Notes: a model not told the origin generated them from the sequence alone. Counted from the first letter of the stretch, positions 7,992 through 18,013 are shown. The stretch: 64,000 bases of DNA from Leptobacterium sp964389205 (GCA_964389205.1 CAYMDH010000005.1:45393-109392); one strand, 5' to 3'. Made by a program: numbers and translations.

Positions 7992-9275
7992 TCAAATATA
8001 GGATATAAAGCTCTTTATTTTTTCATTTGTTAATTCTTTTTTAGAATTGTTAACTATTTCATATTTAATATCGTCATCAAAATATTTATAAATTTCATCC
8101 TGCAGGTATTTATTTTCAATTTCAGTTAATTTTTCTTCTATATTGAAAACAAGCAGCCCTTTTTCTCTTTGAATAACTTGATGGTTTAACTTTAAATTTT
8201 TATTCTTTGAAAGGTTTTTAAAAATATAGTAGAAGTATAGACTAGGGTATATATTATTAAAGCCATATACGTTTTCTCCTATACGTCCTGTTACTTCTTT
8301 TAAAATACGATGAGCTCTCCCACATTTGCAAGGCACTTTATCATTTTCTATTTCTATATAGTCTCCTAATTTATATCGTATAATAGGAAACGATTTCATT
8401 TGCAAATTAGTGACAACAATTTCATGATCTATTTCTTCAACAAATACACCTTCCATATTGATATGCATCTTACCATAAGGGCATTCAAAAGCAATAATAC
8501 CCGATTCTGTAGCTCCGTATTCGCTAATTATTGGCACATTAAATGCTTTTTGTATTTCCTCTTTATAATTGTCTAAAATTTTTTCTGAAGTTCCTTTAAC
8601 CATCTTAATTTTTTGAGGTTTTTTAAGGTTCTCGGTGTTTATTATTTTGGCAGATTGATAAATCATAGATGAATATCCATGTATAAATCGTGCATTTTCC
8701 AGCTTCTTAACAAAACTTAAAAATGCTGTTTTTTCATAGCTGAAAACTCTAAATCTATTTTGAAGAAAATCTAACAACTTAGCTTTAAAACGTGCTTTTC
8801 TCGAAAAATTAAACCCCCAAAAATATCCATTCCGTTCCCATGGCTGAATTTTATACCATGAGTATCCTCTAAAAATAGAAGCTCTGTTAAATGAATCTGC
8901 CTTTTCATCTCTCTTAAACACCAAAGCGTCTCCTGAAGATCCAGACGTTGTTGCTTTAAAAGTTTTTTTAAAATGAAATTGAGTGTGAATTTCATCAGTA
9001 TGTTTTAGTATTTCGCTCTTAGTCAAGACAGGGAATTTAGAAAAATCTTCTAATGTTTTTAATTGATTAGGAGTGATATTATTAGCATCAAAATGTTGTT
9101 TGTAAAAGATTGAATTTTGATAAGCAAAGTTTACTATTTCTTTCAATCTCTCTAATTGATATTCTTCTAATTGCTCAATATTCCAGCTTTCAGATTTCTT
9201 TAAAAAAGTGAACCACTCATTAATAGAGGGATTTCTTAACCTTTGCCCTATTTTAAAAATAATTTTCTGAAACAT
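7992..9275 (-). CDS. CapK-like adenylate-forming enzyme (phenylacetate-CoA ligase family)
   Basis: A 427-residue member of the AMP-binding superfamily. TTSGSSGDALVFKRDE near residues 110-125 is the P-loop-like ATP motif, and SEYGATESGIIAFEC the downstream aromatic/Glu motif. The C-terminal region includes a conserved Gly/Asp stretch (RYKLGDYIEIE) and a Cys pair (PCKCGRAH). Relatives such as CapK are common in capsule loci, where their substrate is usually unknown; activation of an acyl or amino-acyl group for glycan decoration is an inference. Only three to four bases separate it from its neighbours on both sides, so it belongs to the polysaccharide operon. Confidence 0.8.
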   Translation of the reverse strand: MFQKIIFKIGQRLRNPSINEWFTFLKKSESWNIEQLEEYQLERLKEIVNFAYQNSIFYKQHFDANNITPNQLKTLEDFSKFPVLTKSEILKHTDEIHTQFHFKKTFKATTSGSSGDALVFKRDEKADSFNRASIFRGYSWYKIQPWERNGYFWGFNFSRKARFKAKLLDFLQNRFRVFSYEKTAFLSFVKKLENARFIHGYSSMIYQSAKIINTENLKKPQKIKMVKGTSEKILDNYKEEIQKAFNVPIISEYGATESGIIAFECPYGKMHINMEGVFVEEIDHEIVVTNLQMKSFPIIRYKLGDYIEIENDKVPCKCGRAHRILKEVTGRIGENVYGFNNIYPSLYFYYIFKNLSKNKNLKLNHQVIQREKGLLVFNIEEKLTEIENKYLQDEIYKYFDDDIKYEIVNNSKKELTNEKIKSFISYI

Positions 9276-10289
9276 TTATATCAATACCTCCTTCCATTCT
9301 TTTTTAATTACTTCCCAATTAAAACTTTCTGAATTCTCTCTGGCCTGAGTACTTATCTTTTGAACCAATGTTGAATCATTTAATAGTCTTTTAATCTCTC
9401 CTGCCATTTGTTTCGCATTCCCTTTTTCAATTAGTAATGCATTTTCTCCAGTTTGTAAAAGGTATGGAAGCCCACCTACGTTTGTAGAAACTACAGGGAG
9501 TCCTAGAGCCATTGCTTCAATAACACTTACTGGCATATTATCAACATTTGTAGTATTTATGAATATATCGTATTCTTTAGAACGCTCTATCCACTCTTCT
9601 TTTTTTAATTTACCTGTAAATAATATATCCACATTTAATTTTTCTGCCAGCATTTTAGTATGCGAAAAACTTTTATCCTTCTCTGGACCTATCATACATA
9701 ATGATGGAGGTTTTTTTAGATCATCTTTTAATATTTTCATTACTTCTACAGCCATTATAGGGTTATAGATATCTGCAAAAGACCGCACCCATAGAAGTCT
9801 TGGTTGTATTTGGATTCTTTTTTTATAAGGATACGATTCTATCTGTATTGCATTTGGGATATATTTTATGTTATAATATCCATATTTTTCAAACGTTTTT
9901 TTCAAAAAAAGAGAAGGAGATATATTTATATAAGCATTCGAAAAAATGCATTTTGATAATCTTTTGTTTTTTATTAGCCTTTTTTCTAAGCTTCCTCCAT
10001 GTAAAATAGGGATATACTTCAATCTTAAAAAACGACATAATTGTGTTGTTAGAAATGCATAATAAAAATTTTGAGTACTATAAGTATCTACCAAAACACA
10101 ATCTACTTTTTTCCTTTGTTTGTGGCATGCTAATAGCATATCTAGCATTCTAATACTTTTATTTTTTTTAGAAGAAGTGTAGCGTATAGTGTGCCCTTCT
10201 TTTTCTAATAAAGGGCCTAAAACATCTATAGAACTAGGTGTTTTATGTTTTTTTACTAACCTGTTTCCTATATAAAGTATTTTTTTCAC
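9276..10289 (-). CDS. Glycosyltransferase family 4 protein
   Basis: A 337-residue GT-B fold glycosyltransferase. The C-terminal GT4 nucleotide-sugar motif is visible as MPVSVIEAMALGLPVVSTNVGG near residues 248-270, with the E(x7)E type spacing. The start is GTG; no early ATG gives a complete N-terminal beta strand (MKKILYIGNRLV). This start overlaps the end of the upstream polymerase gene by 47 bases, which is unusually long and suggests tight coupling. The donor and acceptor sugars cannot be inferred. It acts at the cytoplasmic face of the membrane. Confidence 0.85.
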   Translation of the reverse strand: MKKILYIGNRLVKKHKTPSSIDVLGPLLEKEGHTIRYTSSKKNKSIRMLDMLLACHKQRKKVDCVLVDTYSTQNFYYAFLTTQLCRFLRLKYIPILHGGSLEKRLIKNKRLSKCIFSNAYINISPSLFLKKTFEKYGYYNIKYIPNAIQIESYPYKKRIQIQPRLLWVRSFADIYNPIMAVEVMKILKDDLKKPPSLCMIGPEKDKSFSHTKMLAEKLNVDILFTGKLKKEEWIERSKEYDIFINTTNVDNMPVSVIEAMALGLPVVSTNVGGLPYLLQTGENALLIEKGNAKQMAGEIKRLLNDSTLVQKISTQARENSESFNWEVIKKEWKEVLI

Positions 10290-11619
10290 TTGTAATTGTT
10301 AACAAAGAAAGTCCATAAATAAAAGCAGGCGCTGCTATCCGCATCGCACTATGATTAATTGTAAAAAGCCAGAATAGAAAGAAAGATAAAAAGAAAACAT
10401 TTTTATTTCTTTTAAAAAATCGCAATACTGGAGTTATTGTTAATATTATAAATGCCACAAGGCCTAAACTTCCGTGTTCTGCTAAAATTCTACTAATTTC
10501 ATTATGAGATGCAGATTCTATTCCTGTGGTGTCTAATCTGTAATGCTTATTATTTCCAACGCCAACGCCAAGAATAGGGTTTTCGGAAAATGCTTGTAAT
10601 TCTGATACTATTAATTCTGAACGGCCTGTAGTTAAATCTGCTTTTTCTCTTCCGGTTGCATCTTGATTATTATATCTCTTTTCTAATAATCCTCCGGATA
10701 TTAAATTTGAATATCCCCATGTCAAAAATAGGATAAAGCCAAAAACTCCTAATATTAGTAACATTTTTTTTCTGCTATTTTCTTTTAAATAATACAATAC
10801 AATCAAAATAAATATACTGCTAATTATCACTGCAGATATAACTCCTCCTCTAGAAAAAGTAAGCAAGGCTCTATAAGTTAAAAAAATTAATGCTCCCCCA
10901 TTAATAAATTTCCAAAAAACAGTATCAGAATACATAAAAAAACGGGTGATTAATATAAACATCCCTAATCCCAATATGGTACTTACCTGATTAGGTCCAA
11001 ACCCCCCTGAGGCCTCAAAATTAGATTGTGTTCCCGTAATTACGTCTTGAAGATTCGGGCTGTAAAAAAATAAATATATAGCCATTGACAATATTGGGAG
11101 TAAAATAAAAAGTAATATATATCGTATTTGACGAAATGTAACTTTTCTGCCTATGCAATAAATAGCGCTAACTCCCAAACAGATAGGTCCACTTAAATTA
11201 AATGCAATTGATTTTCTTAAGTCAATATCATATCGCAATGTATTTGAGGCAATAAAAATAGCAGGAATAAGCAATATGATATAAATAAAATAAATGAAAC
11301 TAGTTGAAGAAGCTGACTTAAACAAAATGCCTAAAAACATAAACAGTATGATAGCATATTTTATTTGTTCATAGAAAAATACACCTCCTGTCATTCTAAA
11401 AAAAACATCACTTCCTACTAAATAACCACATATAATTAATACTTCATTATTTCTATTTTTACTATTGTAAACTAAAAGAAGCCCTATGATAATGCTAAAA
11501 ATCCCTAAGAAACGAGCTAAAGGATTAAAATAATACACTCCTAGTCCTATGGCTAAATGTAAAATAATAAGCCCTAATTCCCATCTGTGTATTTTTATTT
11601 CTTCTTTAAGCTTCTTCAT
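10243..11619 (-). CDS. O-antigen polymerase / ligase-like membrane protein (Wzy or WaaL type)
   Basis: A 458-residue polytopic protein with roughly ten to twelve hydrophobic segments. It has a large periplasmic loop between about residues 310 and 385 containing ENPILGVGVGNNKHY and HNEISRILAEHGSLGL, the Wzy_C (O-antigen ligase domain) signature. Within a glycan locus it is most likely the repeat-unit polymerase, but ligases share the same fold and signature, so a ligase role is possible. A Wzy-type enzyme normally works with a Wzx flippase; none is visible here, while an ABC exporter is. It overlaps both neighbouring genes (47 and 14 bases). Confidence 0.82.
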   Translation of the reverse strand: MKKLKEEIKIHRWELGLIILHLAIGLGVYYFNPLARFLGIFSIIIGLLLVYNSKNRNNEVLIICGYLVGSDVFFRMTGGVFFYEQIKYAIILFMFLGILFKSASSTSFIYFIYIILLIPAIFIASNTLRYDIDLRKSIAFNLSGPICLGVSAIYCIGRKVTFRQIRYILLFILLPILSMAIYLFFYSPNLQDVITGTQSNFEASGGFGPNQVSTILGLGMFILITRFFMYSDTVFWKFINGGALIFLTYRALLTFSRGGVISAVIISSIFILIVLYYLKENSRKKMLLILGVFGFILFLTWGYSNLISGGLLEKRYNNQDATGREKADLTTGRSELIVSELQAFSENPILGVGVGNNKHYRLDTTGIESASHNEISRILAEHGSLGLVAFIILTITPVLRFFKRNKNVFFLSFFLFWLFTINHSAMRIAAPAFIYGLSLLTITSEKNTLYRKQVSKKT

Positions 11620-12673
11620 AAATGTCTATCAACTTATTAATAAACTTTTCTTTTGTATAATTATTCTTTATGTGCCTATTAAAGTTTTTGGCTTTTTCTA
11701 GTCGTAAGGATTTATTATCCATAAAAATACGCAAAGCATTTGCCAAATCTTCAGGATGTTTCGGTTTTACAACTATACCATTTTGATCATTAAAAACTAC
11801 CTGTTTACATTCTCCTACGTCTGTTACAACAACAGCTAGCTCATTTAAGCCATATTCCAACAATGCTAAAGGCAATCCTTCTGAAGATGATGAAAGTACT
11901 CCTATATCACATTTAGAAATCAAGCTCTGTACATTTTTAACACTACCATATATAAACACATTTATATCTAATTCTTTAACTGTTTTTTTTACAAGTTCTT
12001 CATAGTCATCATTAAATGTTTTTCCTAAAAGATGTAAGGTCCAATCTGGAAAATCTTCTTTTAATAATTTAAAAGCTTTTAATAGAGTTTGGTGCCCTTT
12101 TTGGGGTCTTAAATTGGCTAAACAAACTATTCTTTTCTTATCCTTTCCTGGTAATGAAAACGAAGGCTTTGAATCATTTGTAGCTGCCGTAAAATTTGCT
12201 AGAAATACAACTTTTTTGGTCGATAATTTAAGTCTTGCCCAATTTGCCAAATTAGTATTTACAGAAATAATAGCATTAAAAAAAAATGAAGCATACTTTA
12301 AAATAAAATAAGGTCTTTTTTCGATTAAATCACTATTTCCGAAATGATCATGCCATATTATTTTTATTTTAGGATATATTATTTTAAGTACTACTGCCAA
12401 AAAGAAAGATGACGAATGCGCATGAATTATATTTATTTTATTTTTAACAATATAATTTCTTAATCTTAAGATCGATTTAATTCCAAAGGTGGTTTTTTTA
12501 TTTAAAAAAAAGTATGCTACTTCTCGTTCTAAAAATTCTTTTAAAAAACCTTCCTTTCTGGTAGTACATAAATACGATTTTTCTACCTCATCTGATACTG
12601 CATTTGCAATGTTAACAGCCATACGTTCTGCACCTCCAGCCTCTAAAGAATCTATTAGTTGCAATACTCGCAT
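11606..12673 (-). CDS. Glycosyltransferase family 4 protein
   Basis: A 355-residue GT-B glycosyltransferase. The N-terminal domain begins MRVLQLIDSLEAGGAERMAV, the typical GT4 acceptor-side glycine-rich loop. The C-terminal domain has LRPQKGHQTLLKAF and SSSEGLPLALLEYGLNELAVV, the donor-binding E(x7)E region. The gene abuts the upstream glycosyltransferase with no spacer and overlaps the polymerase gene by 14 bases, so it is in the middle of an operon. The transferred sugar is unknown. Confidence 0.88.
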   Translation of the reverse strand: MRVLQLIDSLEAGGAERMAVNIANAVSDEVEKSYLCTTRKEGFLKEFLEREVAYFFLNKKTTFGIKSILRLRNYIVKNKINIIHAHSSSFFLAVVLKIIYPKIKIIWHDHFGNSDLIEKRPYFILKYASFFFNAIISVNTNLANWARLKLSTKKVVFLANFTAATNDSKPSFSLPGKDKKRIVCLANLRPQKGHQTLLKAFKLLKEDFPDWTLHLLGKTFNDDYEELVKKTVKELDINVFIYGSVKNVQSLISKCDIGVLSSSSEGLPLALLEYGLNELAVVVTDVGECKQVVFNDQNGIVVKPKHPEDLANALRIFMDNKSLRLEKAKNFNRHIKNNYTKEKFINKLIDIYEEA

Positions 12674-13783
12674 TTACATTAGCTTTTTAATTTCAGTTTC
12701 AAACAAATTTAAGGTATATTTTCTAGACCAAATGGCCGCAGCTTCTGCATGTTTTTTATAGTTTGAAGGTGCCTCCCAATACAATTCTATTTGCGCAACT
12801 GCTGCTTCCAAATCTGGTTGAATTAAACAACCTCTTTTCCCGTTTCCCAGCATCCATGGTACACAAGATATTGAAGTTGCAATAGGTACACATTTCCAAA
12901 ACATAGCTTCTGCAACTACTTTAGGCCATCCTTCAGATTTTGAAGGTAAAACTAAAAAATGAGCTTCTTTATAAGCATGTTCTATAACTTCTGAATTTTT
13001 ATTTCCATGAAGATGTATATAATTATTTAACTTGTTTTTCTCTACATAATTTTTTAGCTCATTCTTTAAAATACCATCACCATAAATATCTAGTTTTACT
13101 TCATATTTTTTCTTTATAAGAGCTTCTATAATTTTAATCACTAACAAAGGGCGTTTTCCTTCTGAAAGTGTTCCTACAAAAAGAAATTGTATCGTTTTCT
13201 CAAAGACTCTGGGTGTGATAGATTTTTCTTTTTCTTTTCCGTAACTAGCTGTAAAAAAGGCTTTAATGTTTTTTGATTGTGCTGGCCAATCCCCATACAC
13301 TAATACCTGACAATTTTTAGTTACTATTGTATTTCCTGCTATTCTCTTCTGTAGTCTATAACTCCAAGGCTGTTTAGCTTTTGGATCCCAATTACCAGCA
13401 TACTTAACAGTTTTCTTTTTCTTAGGAAATAATATTTGAATAAAAATTGCTATCAATCCAATATTCCCTGGACAACGTAAATGAATATGATCTGCCTTTC
13501 GCATTGCTGTACCTAATCGAAATACAATTTTAGGTATTTTCAGTAATAATGCAATACTTCTTAGAAAACCAACCCTATCAAGATAAGGTAAACTAATATG
13601 GTTTATATCTTGATTCTGAAAAGCTTTTGTCAATATTTTGGTTGGATAAAATGAAGGGCTAATTATTGTTATGTGTTCTGTATTTTTAAACCAGAGATCC
13701 ATCTCATTTACATAAGGAGCATAGGCCTCAAATCCATTTGATGTTTTTAATGTAGGCGCACTTGTTATGACAAGGAATCTCAT
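12674..13783 (-). CDS. Glycosyltransferase family 4-like protein
   Basis: A 369-residue protein with GT-B architecture. The C-terminal half has FLFVGTLSEGKRPLLVIKII and PSKSEGWPKVVAEAMFWKCVP, matching the GT4 phosphate-binding and E(x7)E regions; the N-terminal half is more divergent. CVPWMLGNGKRGCLIQPD resembles loops seen in capsule GT4 enzymes. The start overlaps the stop of the upstream acyltransferase gene by one base. The specific linkage is unknown. Confidence 0.85.
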   Translation of the reverse strand: MRFLVITSAPTLKTSNGFEAYAPYVNEMDLWFKNTEHITIISPSFYPTKILTKAFQNQDINHISLPYLDRVGFLRSIALLLKIPKIVFRLGTAMRKADHIHLRCPGNIGLIAIFIQILFPKKKKTVKYAGNWDPKAKQPWSYRLQKRIAGNTIVTKNCQVLVYGDWPAQSKNIKAFFTASYGKEKEKSITPRVFEKTIQFLFVGTLSEGKRPLLVIKIIEALIKKKYEVKLDIYGDGILKNELKNYVEKNKLNNYIHLHGNKNSEVIEHAYKEAHFLVLPSKSEGWPKVVAEAMFWKCVPIATSISCVPWMLGNGKRGCLIQPDLEAAVAQIELYWEAPSNYKKHAEAAAIWSRKYTLNLFETEIKKLM

Positions 13784-14334
13784 TAGATATATTCTTGAGA
13801 ATTATTGTTGTTTATTTTAATAGCTGGAACTCCTGCATAGGTACTATTTGCTTCTACATCATTAATAATTAGAGAATTTGCCGCAATTACTGAATGATCA
13901 CCAATTTTTATGTTTCCAACAATAACCGCATTAGCCCCCATATAAACATTATTACCAATCACAGGAACTCCTCTCTTTTCTCCTCTCCCGCTTACCCCTA
14001 TAGTAACTCCTTGAGATATATTACAGTTATCACCTATCACTGCATGCGCATTAATAATAATATTCCCGAAATGACCAATGTAGAATTCTTTTCCAATATC
14101 AGCAGAATAAGGTATTGATATTCCTGTTATAATTTCAATCCATTTTTGCCAAAAAAGCCCAAAAACTAATAGTATTCTTTTAAATATTCTTGGTAATAAA
14201 CTAGTATATATAGCATTGTTTAATCTATAAACAAATAATGCCCATACTCCTTGTTGTGTCAATAGTATAAATATTGATTTTTTTTGACTGTATTTTTTAT
14301 ATTTTTTTAAATCTTCTTTAAAATTGCCTAACAT
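13783..14334 (-). CDS. Serine-acetyltransferase-like hexapeptide acyltransferase
   Basis: A 183-residue left-handed beta-helix acyltransferase. An N-terminal helical part (1-70) precedes hexapeptide repeats (about 75-170) with IGDNCNISQGVTIG, VPVIGNNVYMGANAVIVGNI and YAGVPAI. The His of GHFGNIIINAH is the likely catalytic base. The closest general resemblance is to serine acetyltransferase, but its setting among glycosyltransferases makes sugar O-acetylation more likely (inference). It lacks the full N-terminal domain of CysE. It is not an obvious LegH-type GNAT or PglD-type enzyme, so it does not clearly fill the gap in the nonulosonic acid pathway. Confidence 0.82.
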   Translation of the reverse strand: MLGNFKEDLKKYKKYSQKKSIFILLTQQGVWALFVYRLNNAIYTSLLPRIFKRILLVFGLFWQKWIEIITGISIPYSADIGKEFYIGHFGNIIINAHAVIGDNCNISQGVTIGVSGRGEKRGVPVIGNNVYMGANAVIVGNIKIGDHSVIAANSLIINDVEANSTYAGVPAIKINNNNSQEYI

Positions 14335-15329
14335 ATCTCAGGTTTTTTAAAAACCAGGCTTATTAATCCTGCTAAACGCCCAGTTGCTTCCATAAATGCA
14401 TCTTTGCGTTGTTTTGTTGTAATAATATTAGTAAATCTAATACTTATCAAAAGTAATGATATAAAGTTCCATTTTAGTCTTGCCTTAAACGAAGGGTTTG
14501 AATATTTAACCCTCCATACATACCACCCGTTACGCAACACCATCTTTCCGTATTTAAAAAAATCTGGACGCCCGGATGGAGCATGATGGTGTTCACATTT
14601 TGCAGATGTATTTACATATAAATTTCCTAATTTATTTAATCTAAAGCAAAAATCTGCATCTTCATACAAACCATAACCCGAAAAATAGTTAGAAAAATGA
14701 ATGGTATTAAAAATTTCTACCCTGTAGGAAGCTACCCCTCCCATAAAGTTTTCTACGGTGTAAATTTTATTGCTTGGAGGTATAAAACCCAAACTCCTGC
14801 CATGTCCAAACTCGGGGAAAAATCCAGGAGAAACATTGCTATCTAAGCCAAGTGTTTTTCTTATGACAAATCGTGCTCCATCTTTTCTTACATACCCATC
14901 ATAATAATACTCTTTTATAGAAGGGCTATAATTGATAGTATCTGTTTTATTCCATAAAACTTCATTTGTTATATACCCTCCAACTCCTAATGCGTCGGGA
15001 TGGATGGTATAGGTTTCAATAAGTTTTTTAAAATAATCAGGTGCTAAAATAATATCATCATCTAAAAAGCAGATAACATCTGTCTCTTTAGAAGCTTTTT
15101 TAACTCCATAATTGCGTTGTTTTGTTAAGCCTCTATTTTTTGCATCAACTTTATAATAGGTGAGTTTTTCAAATTGATGTTGGTTTATCATATGATGCGT
15201 TTCATCATTTGTTGAGCCATCTATAATTAAAATACTATCTGGATAATGAGATTGCAAAGCTACAGACCTTAAAAGCTTTAATAATACTTTAGATCTCATA
15301 TATGTGCATATGATAAGGCAAGTGTTCAT
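14328..15329 (-). CDS. Glycosyltransferase family 2 protein
   Basis: A GT-A fold glycosyltransferase of 333 residues. I start it at the ATG that gives MNTCLIICTYMRS; a longer version would need a TTG nine codons earlier and would overlap the upstream gene. The nucleotide-binding core has the DGSTND loop, FLDDDIILAPDYF (the DxD-type metal site) and a downstream GYGLYEDADFCFRL catalytic-base region. A basic, hydrophobic C-terminal stretch could associate with the membrane. It overlaps the next gene by seven bases. Confidence 0.87.
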   Translation of the reverse strand: MNTCLIICTYMRSKVLLKLLRSVALQSHYPDSILIIDGSTNDETHHMINQHQFEKLTYYKVDAKNRGLTKQRNYGVKKASKETDVICFLDDDIILAPDYFKKLIETYTIHPDALGVGGYITNEVLWNKTDTINYSPSIKEYYYDGYVRKDGARFVIRKTLGLDSNVSPGFFPEFGHGRSLGFIPPSNKIYTVENFMGGVASYRVEIFNTIHFSNYFSGYGLYEDADFCFRLNKLGNLYVNTSAKCEHHHAPSGRPDFFKYGKMVLRNGWYVWRVKYSNPSFKARLKWNFISLLLISIRFTNIITTKQRKDAFMEATGRLAGLISLVFKKPEIC

Positions 15330-15339
15330 ATTGTATGCA

Positions 15340-16875
15340 TTAAAACCGTTCTCCAAGTTTTAGCAATGCTTTTGCATATTTTAATGATTTAGTAAATTGA
15401 ATTTGTTTATACGGTATATTAATCAACCTAGGTAAGAATCCTTTTTTAGATCCTTTAAATAAGTAGGTGAAAAAATATTTAGTCCGCCATTCTTTAATTT
15501 GATTTCCTTCAAAATGTTTTAAAATACCATAACTTATCGTTGGACTAGGTACAGGGCGGATCATTTTAACTGGATTATCGAGTTCCCAAGGTTGTGCTTT
15601 TCGTTTTTTCCCTACAAGTTTAGCTTGCTGCCCCCACCATCGATAGCCTCCTAAAGGAGGTTTTAAATGTAAATTTGGAGAAAAAGGATTATGTAATAAA
15701 ACAACTCCTTTTTGTAATAAGCGCAATCCAAAATCTGAATCTTCTCCATAACCACCATCAAAGTTAATATCATTGCCCATTAAAGCAGTTACTTGTTCTC
15801 TTTTTACACATGAATTTGCATTGCTAAACATATGAGAAACTCCTACCTGCCATCTTTTTTCTCCCATCTGTTCTAGGCGTTCTAACAAATCTGTCTGATC
15901 TTGTTTCATATGTGTTGCCATGATGTCTAAACCATTACAAGCATCTGCTTTATAGGTTTGTAATAAACGGATATGATTTTCAACAAAATCTGGTAAAATA
16001 CGAACATCATCATCTGCAAAAATGATATAATCACCAGTACATTCTGCAATGGCTTCATTACGTGCTCTACAACTTCCTTTGCTTTCTTGCCAATATACTT
16101 TTACTTTAAAATTAAAATCTTCCTGCTTATAATATTTACTGTCCCGTTCTTCTTCTGGAGTTGCATCTACTATAATAGCTTCTTTAATAAGATAGGTTTG
16201 TTTATTATGATCTTTTAATAGTAATTGTGTGAATTCTTGCCTGCGCATTGTTGGAATAACAAGGCTAACTGTTGGGGTTCCTATTATTCTATCTAGCGGC
16301 CTTACTGGAGTTCTTTTAGGCTGAAAAGGAATTGTTATCTCTTTGATTTTCTTTAAAGTGCCATATTCTGAAAAAAACTTAAAAACACCTTTTCTAAATG
16401 CCATATAATAACTGTGGTGCTTTTTAAAGTTCTTAAGAAAAAATACATATCGATCCCTCTTAGAAATTGTAATGCTTTCTGAAGGCATATCAAAAAGCCC
16501 TTTCACATACAATGGAATGCCTCCATAATTTCTCAACAAATTATATCCAAAATCTAGCCCGCTCATTTGAATACTTTCATATTGGGTATCTAAACCTCCT
16601 ATAGCTTCCCAAACATTCGCTCTTACTACAAAACCATGAACATTTAAGCGCCAATTAACACCGCTTTCTAAGTTTTTAAAATCATTTAAAAACCACCAAA
16701 AAACAGCTGTTTGATAGATTAGTTCTGGAAAACAATTTTTAAACCCTTGCTCTAAACTGTTATGCCATACGTCACCTGGCCCTTCTGCCAATGTATCTAA
16801 CATCGTTAATTGAGGAGCACCTGTATATAACAACAATGCTCCATTAGCAGCTTTATATTCTTTAAGTTTAATCAT
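15340..16875 (-). CDS. Glycosyltransferase family 2 protein with an extra N-terminal partial GT domain
   Basis: A 511-residue protein in two parts. Residues 1-135 look like the C-terminal half of a GT2 domain only (AANGALLLYTGAP, then VVRANVWEAIGGLD and SGLDFGYNLL), with no nucleotide-binding half in front. Residues 200-460 are a complete GT2 domain: TVSLVIPTMRRQEF, D288-D289-D290 in IIFADDDVRILPDF, and GYGEDSDFGLRLL as the catalytic base region. The N-terminal part may be a degenerate duplicated domain or an acceptor-binding module. There is no frameshift remnant upstream, because the preceding gene ends right at its start. Confidence 0.85.
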   Translation of the reverse strand: MIKLKEYKAANGALLLYTGAPQLTMLDTLAEGPGDVWHNSLEQGFKNCFPELIYQTAVFWWFLNDFKNLESGVNWRLNVHGFVVRANVWEAIGGLDTQYESIQMSGLDFGYNLLRNYGGIPLYVKGLFDMPSESITISKRDRYVFFLKNFKKHHSYYMAFRKGVFKFFSEYGTLKKIKEITIPFQPKRTPVRPLDRIIGTPTVSLVIPTMRRQEFTQLLLKDHNKQTYLIKEAIIVDATPEEERDSKYYKQEDFNFKVKVYWQESKGSCRARNEAIAECTGDYIIFADDDVRILPDFVENHIRLLQTYKADACNGLDIMATHMKQDQTDLLERLEQMGEKRWQVGVSHMFSNANSCVKREQVTALMGNDINFDGGYGEDSDFGLRLLQKGVVLLHNPFSPNLHLKPPLGGYRWWGQQAKLVGKKRKAQPWELDNPVKMIRPVPSPTISYGILKHFEGNQIKEWRTKYFFTYLFKGSKKGFLPRLINIPYKQIQFTKSLKYAKALLKLGERF

Positions 16876-18013
16876 TTATGTTTAGTAATGACTTGTAATA
16901 AACTATATTTTGTTTTGCAATTACATCTGATGCGAATAAGGTAACTACCCGTTCTCTTGCTGCTTTACCAAACTTCTCACATAATTTATCGTTTTCAAGT
17001 AATGATCCTATTTTTTCAGCAAAAACAGTGTGATCTTTTGGATCTACAGTATAACCGGTTTCTCCATGAATCATCATTTCATTTGCCCATCCAATATTTG
17101 AAGTTACTAAGGGTTTTTCCATTGCCATAGCTTCCATCCAAGTCATGGGATACGCTTCTGCAAAACTAGGTAATACTACCACATGCGCCTTTGCTATATA
17201 ATTAAAAACCTCAGCATAGGGCACTTCTTGTAGATGTGTTACTTTCTTTTTTGCCTCTTCGGATAAAAGGTCAAAGAAAATTTCGGAGGTTAGGCGTTGC
17301 TCTATAACATCCATATTATCTTTTCCTAATAATAATAGATTAGCATTCTTATGTTTTAGTATCAATTGATTAAAAGCCTGTGCTAGTTCTAATACTCCTT
17401 TCTTTCTAACAAGTGTACCGAAATACAATAATTGATCTTTGTTTATTGCTACTTTTATAGGTTTAAAATCTTCTACTGAAATGCCATTATGTATAACTTC
17501 CATATCCCGTTGAAACCCAAATACTTTATTTGTCATTTTAGCAGTGAAATCACTCACTGAAACTATATGATCTGCATTTTTTAAAGCTCTTTTCTCAAAA
17601 AACTTATTCTTTAATTTTTGAGGACGTTGCTCTAAATGACAGAAATAACCATCAGAACCATTTAACCTTATAATTAAGGGTATACTAAACTTCATAAAGG
17701 CAGTAATGCCTGTCCAATCTGTAGCTTCTAATAAATCTATTTCTTTCTCATTAACCCAATGCTGGATTTTTCTTTGTAAAAACTTACGATGTTTGTACCA
17801 ACCTGCAATAGCGTATTGCTGGTGTTTTATCATATGAATAACTACTCCTTTATCGTTGATAACTGCATCTTTTACTTGCGAATATATAAATACAGAAACC
17901 TCCACCTGATGTGCTACCAATTGTTGAGCTAAGTTTTTAATACTTGTACCCAAGCCTCCTGATTTTGATAATTCCGGATGAGGATATTCTGAAGTAATAA
18001 AGCCTATATGCAT
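16868..18013 (-). CDS. Glycosyltransferase family 4 protein
   Basis: A 381-residue GT-B glycosyltransferase. The N-terminal domain starts MHIGFITSEYPHPELSKSGGLGTSIKNLA, a strongly GT4-like acceptor loop. The C-terminal domain has LYFGTLVRKKGVLELAQAF and SFAEAYPMTWMEAMAMEKPLVTSN, the donor-binding E(x7)E region. It overlaps both neighbours by a few bases. The sugar donor is not known. Confidence 0.9.
   Translation of the reverse strand: MHIGFITSEYPHPELSKSGGLGTSIKNLAQQLVAHQVEVSVFIYSQVKDAVINDKGVVIHMIKHQQYAIAGWYKHRKFLQRKIQHWVNEKEIDLLEATDWTGITAFMKFSIPLIIRLNGSDGYFCHLEQRPQKLKNKFFEKRALKNADHIVSVSDFTAKMTNKVFGFQRDMEVIHNGISVEDFKPIKVAINKDQLLYFGTLVRKKGVLELAQAFNQLILKHKNANLLLLGKDNMDVIEQRLTSEIFFDLLSEEAKKKVTHLQEVPYAEVFNYIAKAHVVVLPSFAEAYPMTWMEAMAMEKPLVTSNIGWANEMMIHGETGYTVDPKDHTVFAEKIGSLLENDKLCEKFGKAARERVVTLFASDVIAKQNIVYYKSLLNIND

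Noticed and set aside
14328..15356. TTG start for the GT2 protein that would overlap the upstream gene
   Set aside because: The ATG nine codons later gives the usual GT2 N-terminus and leaves a ten-base gap instead of a 17-base overlap.
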